64,000 nt of DNA from Myxococcota bacterium (lineage in GTDB: Bacteria > Myxococcota > XYA12-FULL-58-9 > JALHOP01): contig JALHOP010000001.1 of NCBI GenBank assembly GCA_022842935.1, positions 434,001 through 498,000 of the forward strand. Reading direction: 5' to 3'. A program made the translations under genes and the position numbers. Within the stretch, counting starts at the first letter, position 1. Every line of letters begins with the position of its first letter. The notes under the pieces are model-generated. The model made no database searches and was not told the DNA's origin. It was given only the letters and a program-made list of their open reading frames with translations. Below are positions 1 through 9,471 of this stretch, one piece after another.

Positions 1-276
1 GCCGGGGCCGTGCACGGCCTCGCCATGACGCTCGACCAGACCAAGCGCCTGCTCAATCTCGCGAAGCGACACCTGTTCCTGCCCAGGCACGAAGTTGTGC
101 ATCAAACACTGCACGGTCTGGCCGACCGAGTCCTCGGTTGCATCCACCGATGACTGGTACGCGCTGGGCACGCTCTCGCCCAGCACCATCGCGGTGAGAA
201 TTCCTCGGATTCGCGAGGCAGGCCCCGTGAACAACGGCTGCGCTCTCTGGAACGCCCGGACATCGCTTACGTCCAA
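1..276 (-). CDS. Partial uncharacterised protein (C-terminus beyond window)
   Basis: An open frame runs leftward off the window edge. It reads with codons ending mostly in G or C, as in the clear genes here, and gives a sensible mixed sequence (for example ILTAMVLGESVPSAYQ and SLREIEQALGLVERHG). No ATG or GTG lies in this frame before the upstream in-frame stop near 418. I therefore place the start at TTG 274-276, which follows a GAGG-like stretch, but a more upstream alternative start cannot be excluded. At least 92 residues are present. I do not recognise the family. It is divergent from gltA, and the two share a 279-bp spacer that contains a perfect palindrome. Confidence 0.5.
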   Translation of the reverse strand, partial: MDVSDVRAFQRAQPLFTGPASRIRGILTAMVLGESVPSAYQSSVDATEDSVGQTVQCLMHNFVPGQEQVSLREIEQALGLVERHGEAVHGPG

Positions 277-448
277 AGCCCCACGCCTCGCGAGCTGGAC
301 GTTTGAGTGGCGAAGGTCGTTGCAACGAGTTTTATCGCTTGCCGCCGGAGGGTCGATGCTGCGCCGGGGGCTGACCGTACTGCATGACCATATGACAGCG
401 GTTTTCGCGCGTTACCCGAGCAAGCGACGCCCCCCGCGACACGTTAGT

Positions 449-464
449 GCGTAAACGTTTACGC
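449..464. promoter_or_regulatory. Perfect 16-bp palindrome, LacI-family-type operator candidate
   Basis: GCGTAAACGTTTACGC is a perfect dyad centred on a CG step. It lies between the divergent leftward gene and gltA, about 92 bp upstream of the gltA start codon. The form (AAACGTTT core with symmetric flanks) is what LacI/GalR/PurR-type repressors bind. No such regulator is encoded in this window, so the binding protein is unknown. Confidence 0.45.
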
Positions 465-555
465 AACGTCTTGCCCGACGCCGCCTCAGCGACTATTCAT
501 CGTGACGCGCTGCCCCAATGCGCCTCGCAACAGCTCGAAGAAGTGAGAAGAAACG

Positions 556-1845
556 ATGACGGATAAAGCGACCCTCACCCTCCGCGGCAAGACCTATGAG
601 CTCCCGATCCAAGTCGGCACCGAAAACGAGGTCGCGATCGACGTCCAGCAGCTCCGCGCGCAGTCTGGTGCCATCACCTTTGACCCGAGCTATGGCAACA
701 CCGGCGCTTGCGAGAGCAAGATCACCTTCATCGACGGCGAGAAGGGCATCCTGCAGTACCGGGGCTATCCCATCGAGCAACTCGCCGAGAAGTCGTCGTT
801 CCTTGAGGTTGCGTATCTGCTCATCAACGGTGAGCTACCGAGCGCAGAGAAGCTCACGGCCTTCAGCGATCGTCTGACCCGTCACTCGCTGATTCACGAA
901 GACATGCGCCGCATGTTCGAGGCCTTCCCGAAAGACGCGCACCCGATGGCGATTCTTTCGTCGGTCGTCTGCGGTCTTTCGACGTATTATCAGGACACGC
1001 GCGTTTGGCAGGACGAGGCCGCTCTCGACCTCACCATTCACCGCCTCATCGCCAAGCTCCCCACCATCGCGGCGTTCTCGTACCGCAAGTCACACGGCTT
1101 GCCGCTCATGTATCCGGACAACGCGATGAGCTACGTCGAGAACTTCATGCGCATGATGTTCGGTTTCCCGACGGAGCCGTACAAGGTGTCGCCCGAGCTC
1201 GTCAAAGCGCTCGACGTCCTCCTCATCTTGCACGCGGATCACGAGCAGAACTGCTCGACCTCGACGGTCCGCATGGTTGGAAGCTCGCAGGCGAACCTCT
1301 TCGCGTCCATCGCGGCGGGTATTTGCGCGCTCTGGGGTCCGCGTCACGGCGGCGCCAACCAAGAGGTCCTCGAGATGCTCGAGGAGATCAAGCAAGACGG
1401 TGGCGACGTTGCCAAACACATCGCCAAGGTGAAGGACAAGAAGGCTGGCGTGAAGCTCATGGGCTTCGGTCACCGCGTCTACAAGAACTTCGATCCGCGC
1501 GCGACCATCATCAAGAAGCAGACCGACAAGGTCCTGCAAATCATGAAGAAGAACGACCCGCTTCTCGACATCGCCAAGCAACTCGAAGAGGCTGCCCTGC
1601 GCGACAGCTTCTTCGTCGAGAAGAAGCTTTATCCGAACGTCGATTTCTACTCGGGCATCATCTACCGCGCTCTCGGCATCCCGACGAACATGTTCACGGT
1701 GCTTTTTGCGATGGGTCGCCTGCCCGGCTGGATCGCCCAGTGGAAAGAGATGAAGGACCAAGACTCGCGCATCTCGCGCCCGCGTCAGGTGTACACAGGC
1801 GCGACCAAGCGCGATTACGTCGCGCTCGACAAGCGCGCGAAGTAA
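556..1845 (+). CDS. gltA: Citrate synthase, hexameric type
   Basis: This enzyme condenses oxaloacetate with acetyl-CoA to form citrate at the entry to the TCA cycle, in the cytosol. The 429-residue length matches the bacterial type II enzyme (about 427 in E. coli). Catalytic and binding residues sit almost at the E. coli positions: His226 and His229 in HADHEQN, His264 in WGPRHGGANQ, His306 in GFGHRVYKNFDPRA and Asp363 in NVDFYSG. The ATG is preceded by AGAAGAAACG, a reasonable ribosome site. A pterin dehydratase gene starts 3 bp after the stop, so the two are probably co-translated. A palindromic operator candidate lies upstream. Family assignment is secure. Confidence 0.98.
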   Translation: MTDKATLTLRGKTYELPIQVGTENEVAIDVQQLRAQSGAITFDPSYGNTGACESKITFIDGEKGILQYRGYPIEQLAEKSSFLEVAYLLINGELPSAEKLTAFSDRLTRHSLIHEDMRRMFEAFPKDAHPMAILSSVVCGLSTYYQDTRVWQDEAALDLTIHRLIAKLPTIAAFSYRKSHGLPLMYPDNAMSYVENFMRMMFGFPTEPYKVSPELVKALDVLLILHADHEQNCSTSTVRMVGSSQANLFASIAAGICALWGPRHGGANQEVLEMLEEIKQDGGDVAKHIAKVKDKKAGVKLMGFGHRVYKNFDPRATIIKKQTDKVLQIMKKNDPLLDIAKQLEEAALRDSFFVEKKLYPNVDFYSGIIYRALGIPTNMFTVLFAMGRLPGWIAQWKEMKDQDSRISRPRQVYTGATKRDYVALDKRAK

Positions 1846-1848
1846 GTC

Positions 1849-2169
1849 ATGGGCGTCAAGCTCCTCACCATGCGTTGCCGCGACGGCGCTCCGGCGCTCG
1901 ACGAGGGCACGCGCAAGCTGCTCGAGGTCGAGGTGCCTTCATGGCGGGTGGTCAACGACCACCACCTCGAGAAGCAATACGCGTTCAAGGACTTCGCGCA
2001 GGCGCTTGCGTTCGTGAACAAGATTGGGGCTCTTGCAGAGCAGGAGAACCACCATCCCGACATCAGCCTCGGCTGGGGTAAGGTGGGGATCATCACCTGG
2101 ACGCATAGCGCCGGTGGGCTCTCCGAGAACGACTTCGTGCTGGCTGCGAAGATCGACGCGCTGAAGTGA
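1849..2169 (+). CDS. phhB: 4a-hydroxytetrahydrobiopterin dehydratase (PCD/DCoH family)
   Basis: The enzyme dehydrates 4a-hydroxytetrahydropterin, recycling the cofactor used by aromatic amino acid hydroxylases; some family members also act in molybdopterin metabolism. The 106-residue protein has the family signature ENHHPDI around His68-His69-Pro70, followed by a Trp-containing strand and THSAGG with His86, and then a conserved downstream Asp. It begins 3 bp after the gltA stop, which suggests translational coupling. No phenylalanine hydroxylase gene is present in the window, so the physiological partner is unclear. The gene symbol rests on family resemblance only. Confidence 0.9.
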   Translation: MGVKLLTMRCRDGAPALDEGTRKLLEVEVPSWRVVNDHHLEKQYAFKDFAQALAFVNKIGALAEQENHHPDISLGWGKVGIITWTHSAGGLSENDFVLAAKIDALK

Positions 2170-2307
2170 GGTAGCCGCGCTGGCGTCGCAGCGTGCGTCC
2201 CTCGGGCGGCGACTACGACGTCGTGTCAGTGTGACCGCATGACCCAGATCACTTGGGCTAGGGTACGCCCTCGTATTCCCGGCGATTTTGTCGGAAGGCG
2301 AGGACGC

Positions 2308-3951
2308 ATGCGGCTATGGGCGCGGCATGTTCTGGGACCGATTTGTGCGGTCGCGTGTACCGCCTGTAGCGGCCTCATCGGCGATACAGAGCCCGGGCCG
2401 CTCGAGCCTCTGGCGTTGCCGCCGCCAATCATGGTGAAGAGCAGCGCGCCGCGAACGCTCTCGAACACCGAGTACCGAAAGGCCCTCTCGTCGCTGCTTG
2501 GCTATCCGGTGCCTGCGAGCCTGTTCGCGGGCTGGACGGAGACGCTCACCTACTCGGGGTTCGACGGCGTGCTCTGGTCGGGCTTGAGCGGCAAGGCAAC
2601 GCAAGACCGCATCACCACCGTAGATGCGCTGCTCGACGGCGTCGTGGCTTCGCCGCGTGTCATGCTCTGCGAGCCCGACGACGTGAGCGGCGAAGCGTGC
2701 GCGGGCCGCATCCTGCAGAGGTTTGCCTCGCGCGCCTTTCGGCGACCACTGGGCGAGACCGAGCTCGCCGAGCTGGCTGCGTTGTATCGCGAGGGCTTCA
2801 GTCTCGCGCAGGGTCGCGTACCCTCCGCACGCGACCAGTTCCACGAGGGTCTGCGTGTCGCCATCGCAGCCATCTTGCTCTCTCCGCAGCTTATGGTGAG
2901 GGTCGAGCCGCCACCGGCCGAGGGCGAGCGTGACCTCGGCGCATTCGAGCTGGCTACGCGGCTCGCCTTTTTCATGACCGGGACGCTGCCTGACGACGAG
3001 CTGTGGCTTGCGGCCGAGAGCGGCGCGCTCGTCGAGGTCGAGGTGCTGCGCGCGCATGCCATGCGTCTCTTGTTCACGCGCACGGCCGACTTCGTCGACA
3101 CCTTCGCGGGACAACTCTTCGATTTTCGTCAACTCGCGACCGCCGGAGCAGGCACGCTCGCCCATGAGTTTTATCGCGAGAGCGCGGCCGTCATGAGCGA
3201 GATCGTGACCCGTGAACTGCCGGCGAGTAGCCTCGTCGCCCCAGGCTTTACGTATTTGAGTGGCACGCTCGCCGCGCACTACGGCATCGGACCGCCATCC
3301 TACGCGTTCATGAATGACGACATGCTGCGCTTCGAGACCAGCGAGCGCGGCGGCATTCTGCAACAGGGGAGCGTCCTGTCACTCACCTCGACGACGACCA
3401 AGACGTCGCCGACGCGCCGGGGGCGTTGGGTGCAAGGGCGCTTGTTGTGCAAGACCATTCCTCCTCCTGGCCCCGAGCTGCTCGAGCAGATCACCAGCGT
3501 GAGCGCGAACATCCCAGCCGACGCAACGGTGAAGCAGCGCGTCGATGCACATCGCAAGGCTGGTCCCGCGTGCGCGGGCTGCCATCAGTACATGGACCCC
3601 ATTGGTCTTGGGCTCGAGGCCTTCGACATGCTTGGCAAGACGCGGGCCTTCTACGACCAAGCGGCGACGCTCCCCGTGGAGACCGACTCCGAGCTCTTGG
3701 GCCAGCCGTTCACGACCTTTCAGGAGCTCAACGGGCTCCTCGCCAAGATGCCCGACGTCAACACCTGTCTCGCCGAGAAGCTCGTCATCCACGGACTGGG
3801 CCAGATGCCGGTTGAAGGCGACGAGGGGCTCATTGCGGCGCTGTCCGCTCCCGTGGACGGGCACGACCCCAGTTTCGCCGACCTCGTCGAGCGACTCGTG
3901 ACCAGCACTCCGTTTCGCCGCATCGCCAGCACCCCAGGAGCACAGCCATGA
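2308..3951 (+). CDS. DUF1592/DUF1588/DUF1585 exported lipoprotein
   Basis: The 547-residue protein belongs to the cytochrome-like group found mostly in Planctomycetes and Myxococcota. Its order is an N-terminal SNTEYRKAL segment (DUF1587-like), a long helical DUF1592 region (FASRAFRRPLGETE, LSPQLMVRVE, LATRLAFFMTG), DUF1588 (GGILQQGSVLSLTST, Cys422-x-x-Cys425-His426 in PACAGCHQYMDPIGLGLE) and a C-terminal DUF1585 part. I start at ATG 2308, which follows GGAAGGCGAGG, because it gives a clean export signal (MRLWARHVLGPICAVACTACSG) with lipobox-like Cys; a longer ORF begins at 2239. Its stop overlaps the next gene by 4 bp. The CxxCH resembles a heme-binding motif, but heme binding is not demonstrated for the family. 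Confidence 0.88.
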   Translation: MRLWARHVLGPICAVACTACSGLIGDTEPGPLEPLALPPPIMVKSSAPRTLSNTEYRKALSSLLGYPVPASLFAGWTETLTYSGFDGVLWSGLSGKATQDRITTVDALLDGVVASPRVMLCEPDDVSGEACAGRILQRFASRAFRRPLGETELAELAALYREGFSLAQGRVPSARDQFHEGLRVAIAAILLSPQLMVRVEPPPAEGERDLGAFELATRLAFFMTGTLPDDELWLAAESGALVEVEVLRAHAMRLLFTRTADFVDTFAGQLFDFRQLATAGAGTLAHEFYRESAAVMSEIVTRELPASSLVAPGFTYLSGTLAAHYGIGPPSYAFMNDDMLRFETSERGGILQQGSVLSLTSTTTKTSPTRRGRWVQGRLLCKTIPPPGPELLEQITSVSANIPADATVKQRVDAHRKAGPACAGCHQYMDPIGLGLEAFDMLGKTRAFYDQAATLPVETDSELLGQPFTTFQELNGLLAKMPDVNTCLAEKLVIHGLGQMPVEGDEGLIAALSAPVDGHDPSFADLVERLVTSTPFRRIASTPGAQP

Positions 3952-5258
3952 GTAGGCCGAACCGCCGTGACGTTCTGCGTTGGGGAGGTGTCGCGCTCTC
4001 ATTGCCCCTTTTGCCGTCGCTCGCGCCGCGCGTTGGGTCCGCCGCTCGTCCGCCATCAAAGACGCGCTTCATCGGCTGCTTCTTCCCGAGTGGTGCAGCG
4101 ATGCCCGATGGTGCACACGGTGACTGGACGCTCAACGGTGCGTTGGCGCCCATCGTCGACAGGGGTCTCGCCGAAAACGTTGCGGTCTTACGCGGCTTCC
4201 GGGCGGTGGAGGACGTCGATGTCCACTGGAGTGGAACGGCGGCCTTCATGTCGTGCAACCGGGTCGGGCGCTACCAAGGCAGTAGTCTCGTCGGCGAGCG
4301 GTGCGGTAAGACCTTCGACCAATACATCGCGGACCTGCAGCCAACGAAGCTGCGTAGCCTTAATGTCGGATGGGGACATCTGTCGGGCTGGGACGAAGGT
4401 CACGACTCGATCGTCTCCATCCAATACGTCAACAGCATCGCCTGGCGCGACGAGCGCAATCCCATCGCCAACACCCGTGACCCGCAGGCGCTCTTCACCC
4501 GTGTCTTTGGGGACGGCTCGACCATCGCTGACCCGCACATCGCCTATTTGCTCGATCGTAAGCAGAGCATCCTCGACGGCGTCCTCGACCAGCTCGGTCG
4601 CTTTCGCGCGAGTCTCCCGGCCGACGAGGTGGCCAAGATGGATGCCTATGAGTCCGGCATTCGCGATGTCGAGCGCGAGCTCGTCGCCCGACGAGAGGCC
4701 AACGTATGTTCCGGCGACGCGACGATCGATGACGATGTCGAGGTCTACATCGCGACGCTGAAGACAATGCAGAACATCATCGTTCGCGCGTTCGAATGCG
4801 ACGCGGCTCGGTCGGCTACCGTCATGTACCACGAGGGTATCGGCGACACGACACTCGGCACCGCGACGGTCGGCAAGCAGCACGACTGCGCGCACAACGA
4901 TTGGGAGCAGCTCCGCCGCATCAACCGCATTCAAGTGACCTTGTGGGCCGACTTCATTGCGCAGCTCAAGGCCAGCAGTCTGCTCGAGCAGACAGTCGTG
5001 GTGCTTGGTAGCAACATGTCCGATGGGCGTTCCCATCGTAGCGCCAACATACCGATGCTCGTCGCGAGCGCCGGCAACGAGCTGCGCCTCGGCGAAGAGG
5101 TTGTCGCGACGACGGCGTTCGACAACCCTGCGATGAACCGCAACCTCGCCGACGTCTACGTCGACCTCTTCAAGCTCTACGGCGTCGACCGACCGGTCTT
5201 CGGGGAAGGTCAATGGCAGAGCACGGGCGTGCCGTCGGGCGTGCTGGCCCCCACTTGA
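3948..5258 (+). CDS. DUF1552 protein with Tat signal
   Basis: This is a 436-residue DUF1552 (PF07586-type) protein. The N-terminus has a twin-arginine motif (NRRDVLRWGG) followed by a hydrophobic stretch and a likely cleavage near VGSAA, so the protein is probably exported folded. Family-typical segments include CFFPSGAAMPDG, LRGFRAVEDVDVHWSG and TVVVLGSNMSDGRSH. The ATG overlaps the preceding DUF1592 gene by 4 bp (ATGA), and the two families are habitually paired, so they very likely act together at the cell surface. The biochemical role of the pair is not established, and I do not assign one. Confidence 0.9.
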   Translation: MSRPNRRDVLRWGGVALSLPLLPSLAPRVGSAARPPSKTRFIGCFFPSGAAMPDGAHGDWTLNGALAPIVDRGLAENVAVLRGFRAVEDVDVHWSGTAAFMSCNRVGRYQGSSLVGERCGKTFDQYIADLQPTKLRSLNVGWGHLSGWDEGHDSIVSIQYVNSIAWRDERNPIANTRDPQALFTRVFGDGSTIADPHIAYLLDRKQSILDGVLDQLGRFRASLPADEVAKMDAYESGIRDVERELVARREANVCSGDATIDDDVEVYIATLKTMQNIIVRAFECDAARSATVMYHEGIGDTTLGTATVGKQHDCAHNDWEQLRRINRIQVTLWADFIAQLKASSLLEQTVVVLGSNMSDGRSHRSANIPMLVASAGNELRLGEEVVATTAFDNPAMNRNLADVYVDLFKLYGVDRPVFGEGQWQSTGVPSGVLAPT

Positions 5259-5307
5259 CCCGAGAGGCTTTAGCGGCGCAACCGCGAGCGATGCAGTAAG
5301 AACTAGG

Positions 5308-7521
5308 GTGGGGCGCCTGCTACTCGTCGCGGTGCTTTGGCTCGCTGCCTGCGGGCGCAGCGGCTATGAGTTTGGTGCGCCCGTTGAGCCTGCATCGGGC
5401 GATGGTCGTGGCCGCGACGGCGATGTCGACCCGTTGCCAGAGCTTGTCGTCGAGCCGCTCGTGCCGGGTGCTCCCACTGCTTGGAATAGCTACATGCGCA
5501 CGCCCACGGCTGCGAGCCTCGATTTCGTCGTCGAAGACTGCGCGGCGCCGGGGCGTTACCGCGATTGCCTGCACGCTGGGGAACTGCGCCGCGTGGCCGT
5601 GCCAGCGGCGAGTTCGTGCGCTGGACTTGCGATCACCGCCACGCCGGCCTTCTTCACATGGCAGTGCGTCGAGACCACCAATGGACCGGTCTTCGTGACG
5701 ACGTGGTTGGCCCCCGGCGTCGGCCTGCGTGACCTCATCGACTTCGAGACGCTCTCGTTTCGACCGGTCACGGTCACTGTCACCGAGCCGGGCCGAGGGC
5801 CGCGCGTGTCCGCTGAGACGGTCTGGTGGAACAACCCCGTGAGGGTCGTGCCAGCAGCCGGCGCCGCTGGCCGCGTCATCATCGACGACCCAGAGGTTGT
5901 CTACCTCGTGCCAGCGACGCTCGCGCTCCACGGTATCGACGTGCGGGCTGATGGAGTCGCGCTGGTCGGTGCACCAGGCGCTCGGCTGACGGCGGCGCCC
6001 GGCACACCCCCCGAGACCTGCGAGAGCTTGTCGTTCGGCACCCACGTCCCGTCGGCGAGCTCCTGCGCGCTTCACGCCCAGGACGTGGAGCGCGTCTGGA
6101 TCGAGCTCGACACCGGTGGCCCGGCCGGATTTCCCGGCATGACCTTGTCGCTCGACAACACGCGACTCGCGCGCGTCCATCGCTCGCGCTTCTCACCGTC
6201 CACGGGTCTCGGAATGCAGCTTCGCGGTGCACTCGCTAGTCGCATGACCGACGTCACCATCGAGCGCGGCGCCGGCAACATCGTCTTTGCTTCTGACGGG
6301 AACCTCTTCACCAATCTGCGCTTGGCAGGCACCGACCTTTACATCTACGGGTCCGACGCGAATGTGTTCGAGGGGCTTACGACCTTCGGCGGCTTCGCTG
6401 GCATCAACATCAACGGAAGCTCGAGCGGCAACGCGTTCGTGCGCAGCCTCTCATTTTCGCACTCCGGCCACGGTCTTCAGATCGTTGGTAGTGGCAACGT
6501 CGCGAACGTTTTCGTGGGCACCACCTTCGCCGCGTCTACCCTCGCCGGCGCTGGTCTTTGGGCGGGCGACCGCACAACACTCCACCTGTCGGCCATCGTC
6601 AATTCAGGCAAACACGGCATCGACTTCACCAGCAGCGCCGTTACCGTCTCGCACCTCGCGACCGCCGCCAACAACTTCGCGGGCGTCGAGATTCAGAACC
6701 AGGCGCAGTGGTTACGTTTTGCAGGGATCCTCTGCTCGGTGGCGAACGGCGCCCAAGCCTGCGAAGTCGGCGCCTTGGCTGTTGGACCCGCGCTCACCGC
6801 GCCCGCGTGTGACCCGGCCAACCTTTCGGACGACGTCCTTCGCGTTCGGCTCGTAAGCGCTGACATTGGCTCGGCATTCGTCGGCTACGTGGGGGACGAC
6901 CCAGTGAACGTGAGCGATGGCTCGGGCGCGACGGAAGTACCCGCCCCCGGTGCGCCTTTCGACTATGGTGGCGCATCGAGTCGCTATCGCGGATGGATGG
7001 CAGGTGGAACAAGCCCGCTGCTCGGTCCAGGTAACCGCGACTGTCCAGGCAACGGCACCGGCGGATGCTGGAACTCGACCGGCGCGCCGATGCGCATCGT
7101 TGATTGGTCGCTGCGCGCGCTCGACAGCGATTTGTTCAATAGGACGATTGCCGAGCCCAACGCACCGTTCGTGTCGGGCGAGCCGTGCCCGGTTGGCTTG
7201 GGCGGGGCCGACTTCATCATGGACCTCCTCGACGGTGAACTGCTGGGCGACGGCGTGGGCGACGAAGACGGTGTCTGCGAGGCCGCCGAGAGGTGCTCTG
7301 GCAACACGTATGTCGGCGCGGCCATCGAAGTCATCGATGACTACGATGGCGACGACGATGGTCTGTGCGAGACGGACGAGCAGTGCATCTACGCACCCAA
7401 CTTTGGCGCTTATCAGGGGCACGGCGACTATCGACTCTCGCGGTGCGTCTTTGCGGACGGCACGGTGACGAACGTCACGATGTTCGCCTACCCAGAGAAC
7501 GGCTATCCAGCGGGGCCATGA
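5308..7521 (+). CDS. Large surface lipoprotein with right-handed beta-helix region
   Basis: The GTG start gives a 737-residue protein with a lipoprotein signal (MGRLLLVAVLWLAACGRSG, lipobox LAAC), so it is probably anchored in the outer membrane. Residues of roughly 250-470 contain short repeated strands with Asn/Gly turns (NTRLARVHRS, GNLFTNLRLAG, ANVFEGLTTFGG, GNAFVRSLSF, GNVANVFVGT) typical of parallel beta-helix proteins. The C-terminal part has two Asp/Cys motifs (GDEDGVCEAAERC and GDDDGLCETDEQC) often seen in myxobacterial surface proteins. It lies 49 bp after the DUF1552 gene on the same strand and may be transcribed with it. No enzymatic motif is recognised; a polysaccharide-binding or lyase-like fold is possible but unproven. 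Confidence 0.8.
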   Translation: MGRLLLVAVLWLAACGRSGYEFGAPVEPASGDGRGRDGDVDPLPELVVEPLVPGAPTAWNSYMRTPTAASLDFVVEDCAAPGRYRDCLHAGELRRVAVPAASSCAGLAITATPAFFTWQCVETTNGPVFVTTWLAPGVGLRDLIDFETLSFRPVTVTVTEPGRGPRVSAETVWWNNPVRVVPAAGAAGRVIIDDPEVVYLVPATLALHGIDVRADGVALVGAPGARLTAAPGTPPETCESLSFGTHVPSASSCALHAQDVERVWIELDTGGPAGFPGMTLSLDNTRLARVHRSRFSPSTGLGMQLRGALASRMTDVTIERGAGNIVFASDGNLFTNLRLAGTDLYIYGSDANVFEGLTTFGGFAGININGSSSGNAFVRSLSFSHSGHGLQIVGSGNVANVFVGTTFAASTLAGAGLWAGDRTTLHLSAIVNSGKHGIDFTSSAVTVSHLATAANNFAGVEIQNQAQWLRFAGILCSVANGAQACEVGALAVGPALTAPACDPANLSDDVLRVRLVSADIGSAFVGYVGDDPVNVSDGSGATEVPAPGAPFDYGGASSRYRGWMAGGTSPLLGPGNRDCPGNGTGGCWNSTGAPMRIVDWSLRALDSDLFNRTIAEPNAPFVSGEPCPVGLGGADFIMDLLDGELLGDGVGDEDGVCEAAERCSGNTYVGAAIEVIDDYDGDDDGLCETDEQCIYAPNFGAYQGHGDYRLSRCVFADGTVTNVTMFAYPENGYPAGP

Positions 7522-7686
7522 CCCAAGCCCTTTCGTTCCGCGGTCGTTCGCGAGCACCGCGTTCGGTGGGCGTGACCGTGATCCGGTCGGTTTGATTGCC
7601 AGTTGCTTGCGTCGCGATCCGATCTCGCGGCAAATCTGCCCTTCTTCAACGGAGCAGGCCCCGCACGATGTGCGACTGAGGAGCTC

Positions 7687-9342
7687 ATGACCACGGCGAA
7701 GCTACCCGAATGGCAGGCGCTGGTTCAGCACGCGAATGCGACTCGCGACATCCACATGCGCGAGCTGTTCCTGCGCGATGGCGGTCGCGCCGAGCGTTAC
7801 TCACTTCGCGCAGCCGACGTGTTTCTCGACTACTCGAAGCATCGCATCACCGACGAGACGCTTGGCAAGCTTTTCGCCTTGGCGCGCAAGCGTGGCGTCG
7901 AGCAGTTGCGGGACGCCATGTTTCGCGGCGAGAAGATCAACGTCACGGAGAACCGCGCTGTCTTGCACGTGGCGTTACGCAATCGCTCGAGCTCGCCCGT
8001 GCTGGTCGACGGCAAAGACGTGATGCCCGATATCCTCGCCGTACTCGCGCGCATGCGGATGTTTACCGACAAAGTGCGTAGCGGGGCCTGGACGGGACAT
8101 ACGGGCAAGCGCATCACCGACATCGTCAACATCGGCATTGGCGGCTCCGACCTGGGGCCCGTGATGGTGTGCGAGGCGCTCAAGCCGTATTGGCAGCGTT
8201 CGATTACTCCCCATTTCGTTTCGAACATCGACGGCACGCATATGGCCGAGACCCTGCGCGCCGTGCACCCAGAGACGACTCTCTTCATCGTCGCGTCGAA
8301 GACCTTCACGACCCAGGAGACCATCACCAACGCCAAGAGCGCGCGCAGTTGGCTCGTGAAGGCGCTGGGTGACGAGAAGGCGGTGGCCAAACACTTCGTG
8401 GCCGTCAGCACTGCGGCCCAAGAGGTTGCGAAGTTCGGTATCGACACCGAGAACATGTTCGGTTTCTGGGACTGGGTTGGAGGTCGCTACTCGTTGTGGT
8501 CGGCGATCGGGCTCCCCATCGCTTGCATGATTGGCATGGATGCGTTCGAGGAACTTCTGGCTGGCGCCCACGCGATGGACCAGCATTTCAAGAGCGCTCC
8601 GCTAGAGCGGAATATGCCAGTGATCTTGGGCATGCTCGGCGTCTGGTACACCAATTTCCATGGCGCCGAGACGCACGCCGTTTTGCCCTATGACCAATAC
8701 CTGCATCGCTTCGCGGCGTACTTCCAGCAGGGCGATATGGAGTCGAACGGCAAAGGAGTCGACCGCGACAACGCCCGCATCGACGACTACGGCACGGGCC
8801 CTGTGATCTGGGGCGAGCCGGGCACCAATGGCCAGCACGCGTTTTACCAGCTCATCCACCAAGGGACGCGCCTCATTCCCTGCGACTTCATCGTCCCCCT
8901 CGAGACGCAGAACCCCCTTGGCAATCACCACGATATCCTCGTGGCGAACTGCTTCGCCCAGACCGAGGCCCTCATGCGCGGCAAGAATCGCGAAGAGGTC
9001 GAAGCGGAGCTGCTCAAAGCAGGATTGCCGGCGGAGAAGGTCGTTAGGCTTGCGCCGCACAAGGTCTTCTCCGGCAATCGGCCGACCAGTACCCTGTTGG
9101 TCCAGAAGCTCACGCCCAAAGCGCTGGGCGCACTCATCGCGCTTTATGAGCACAAGATCTTCGTGCAGGGCGCCGTGTGGAACGTAAACAGCTACGATCA
9201 GTGGGGCGTCGAGCTGGGTAAGCAGCTGGCGAGCGCCATCCTGCCTGAGCTCACGAACGCGACCCCGCTGGGGCACCACGACAGCTCGACGCAGCGCTTG
9301 ATCACGTTTTATCGCGAGCGCCGCCTACCTACTGCCTCGTAG
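7687..9342 (+). CDS. pgi: Glucose-6-phosphate isomerase
   Basis: This enzyme interconverts glucose 6-phosphate and fructose 6-phosphate in glycolysis and gluconeogenesis. The 551-residue length matches the long bacterial form (549 in E. coli). Visible signatures are [17 protein letters not shown], the family signature [16 protein letters not shown], catalytic Glu352 in MESNGKG, His384 in GQHAFYQ and Lys512 in GVELGKQ. I choose ATG 7687 because GAGGAG lies 4-9 bp upstream; a TTG at 7603 would add 28 non-conserved residues. A hairpin with a T-run follows the stop. The gene appears monocistronic. Confidence 0.98.
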   Translation: MTTAKLPEWQALVQHANATRDIHMRELFLRDGGRAERYSLRAADVFLDYSKHRITDETLGKLFALARKRGVEQLRDAMFRGEKINVTENRAVLHVALRNRSSSPVLVDGKDVMPDILAVLARMRMFTDKVRSGAWTGHTGKRITDIVNIGIGGSDLGPVMVCEALKPYWQRSITPHFVSNIDGTHMAETLRAVHPETTLFIVASKTFTTQETITNAKSARSWLVKALGDEKAVAKHFVAVSTAAQEVAKFGIDTENMFGFWDWVGGRYSLWSAIGLPIACMIGMDAFEELLAGAHAMDQHFKSAPLERNMPVILGMLGVWYTNFHGAETHAVLPYDQYLHRFAAYFQQGDMESNGKGVDRDNARIDDYGTGPVIWGEPGTNGQHAFYQLIHQGTRLIPCDFIVPLETQNPLGNHHDILVANCFAQTEALMRGKNREEVEAELLKAGLPAEKVVRLAPHKVFSGNRPTSTLLVQKLTPKALGALIALYEHKIFVQGAVWNVNSYDQWGVELGKQLASAILPELTNATPLGHHDSSTQRLITFYRERRLPTAS

Positions 9343-9360
9343 GGTCGCGCGGCCGACTTC

Positions 9361-9390
9361 GCCAGCTGACGTACGCTGGCAGCGTTTTTT
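9361..9390 (+). terminator. Intrinsic terminator after pgi
   Basis: The inverted repeat GCCAGC (9361-9366) and GCTGGC (9375-9380) is separated by an 8-nt loop and followed by AGCG and six Ts (9385-9390). It lies 18 bp after the pgi stop codon, which fits a Rho-independent terminator for the rightward transcript. Confidence 0.7.
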
Positions 9391-9471
9391 CGCGGCTTGG
9401 CACGCACCTTCCGTTTCGCCCAGCCGATACACACGGCAGACGACATTGGGGCCCGTTTTTCGCTTACTGCC

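Noticed and set aside
7522-7686. CGCGGT/ACCGCG hairpin after the beta-helix gene as a terminator
   Set aside because: The stem is short, the loop is 11 nt and there is no T-run.
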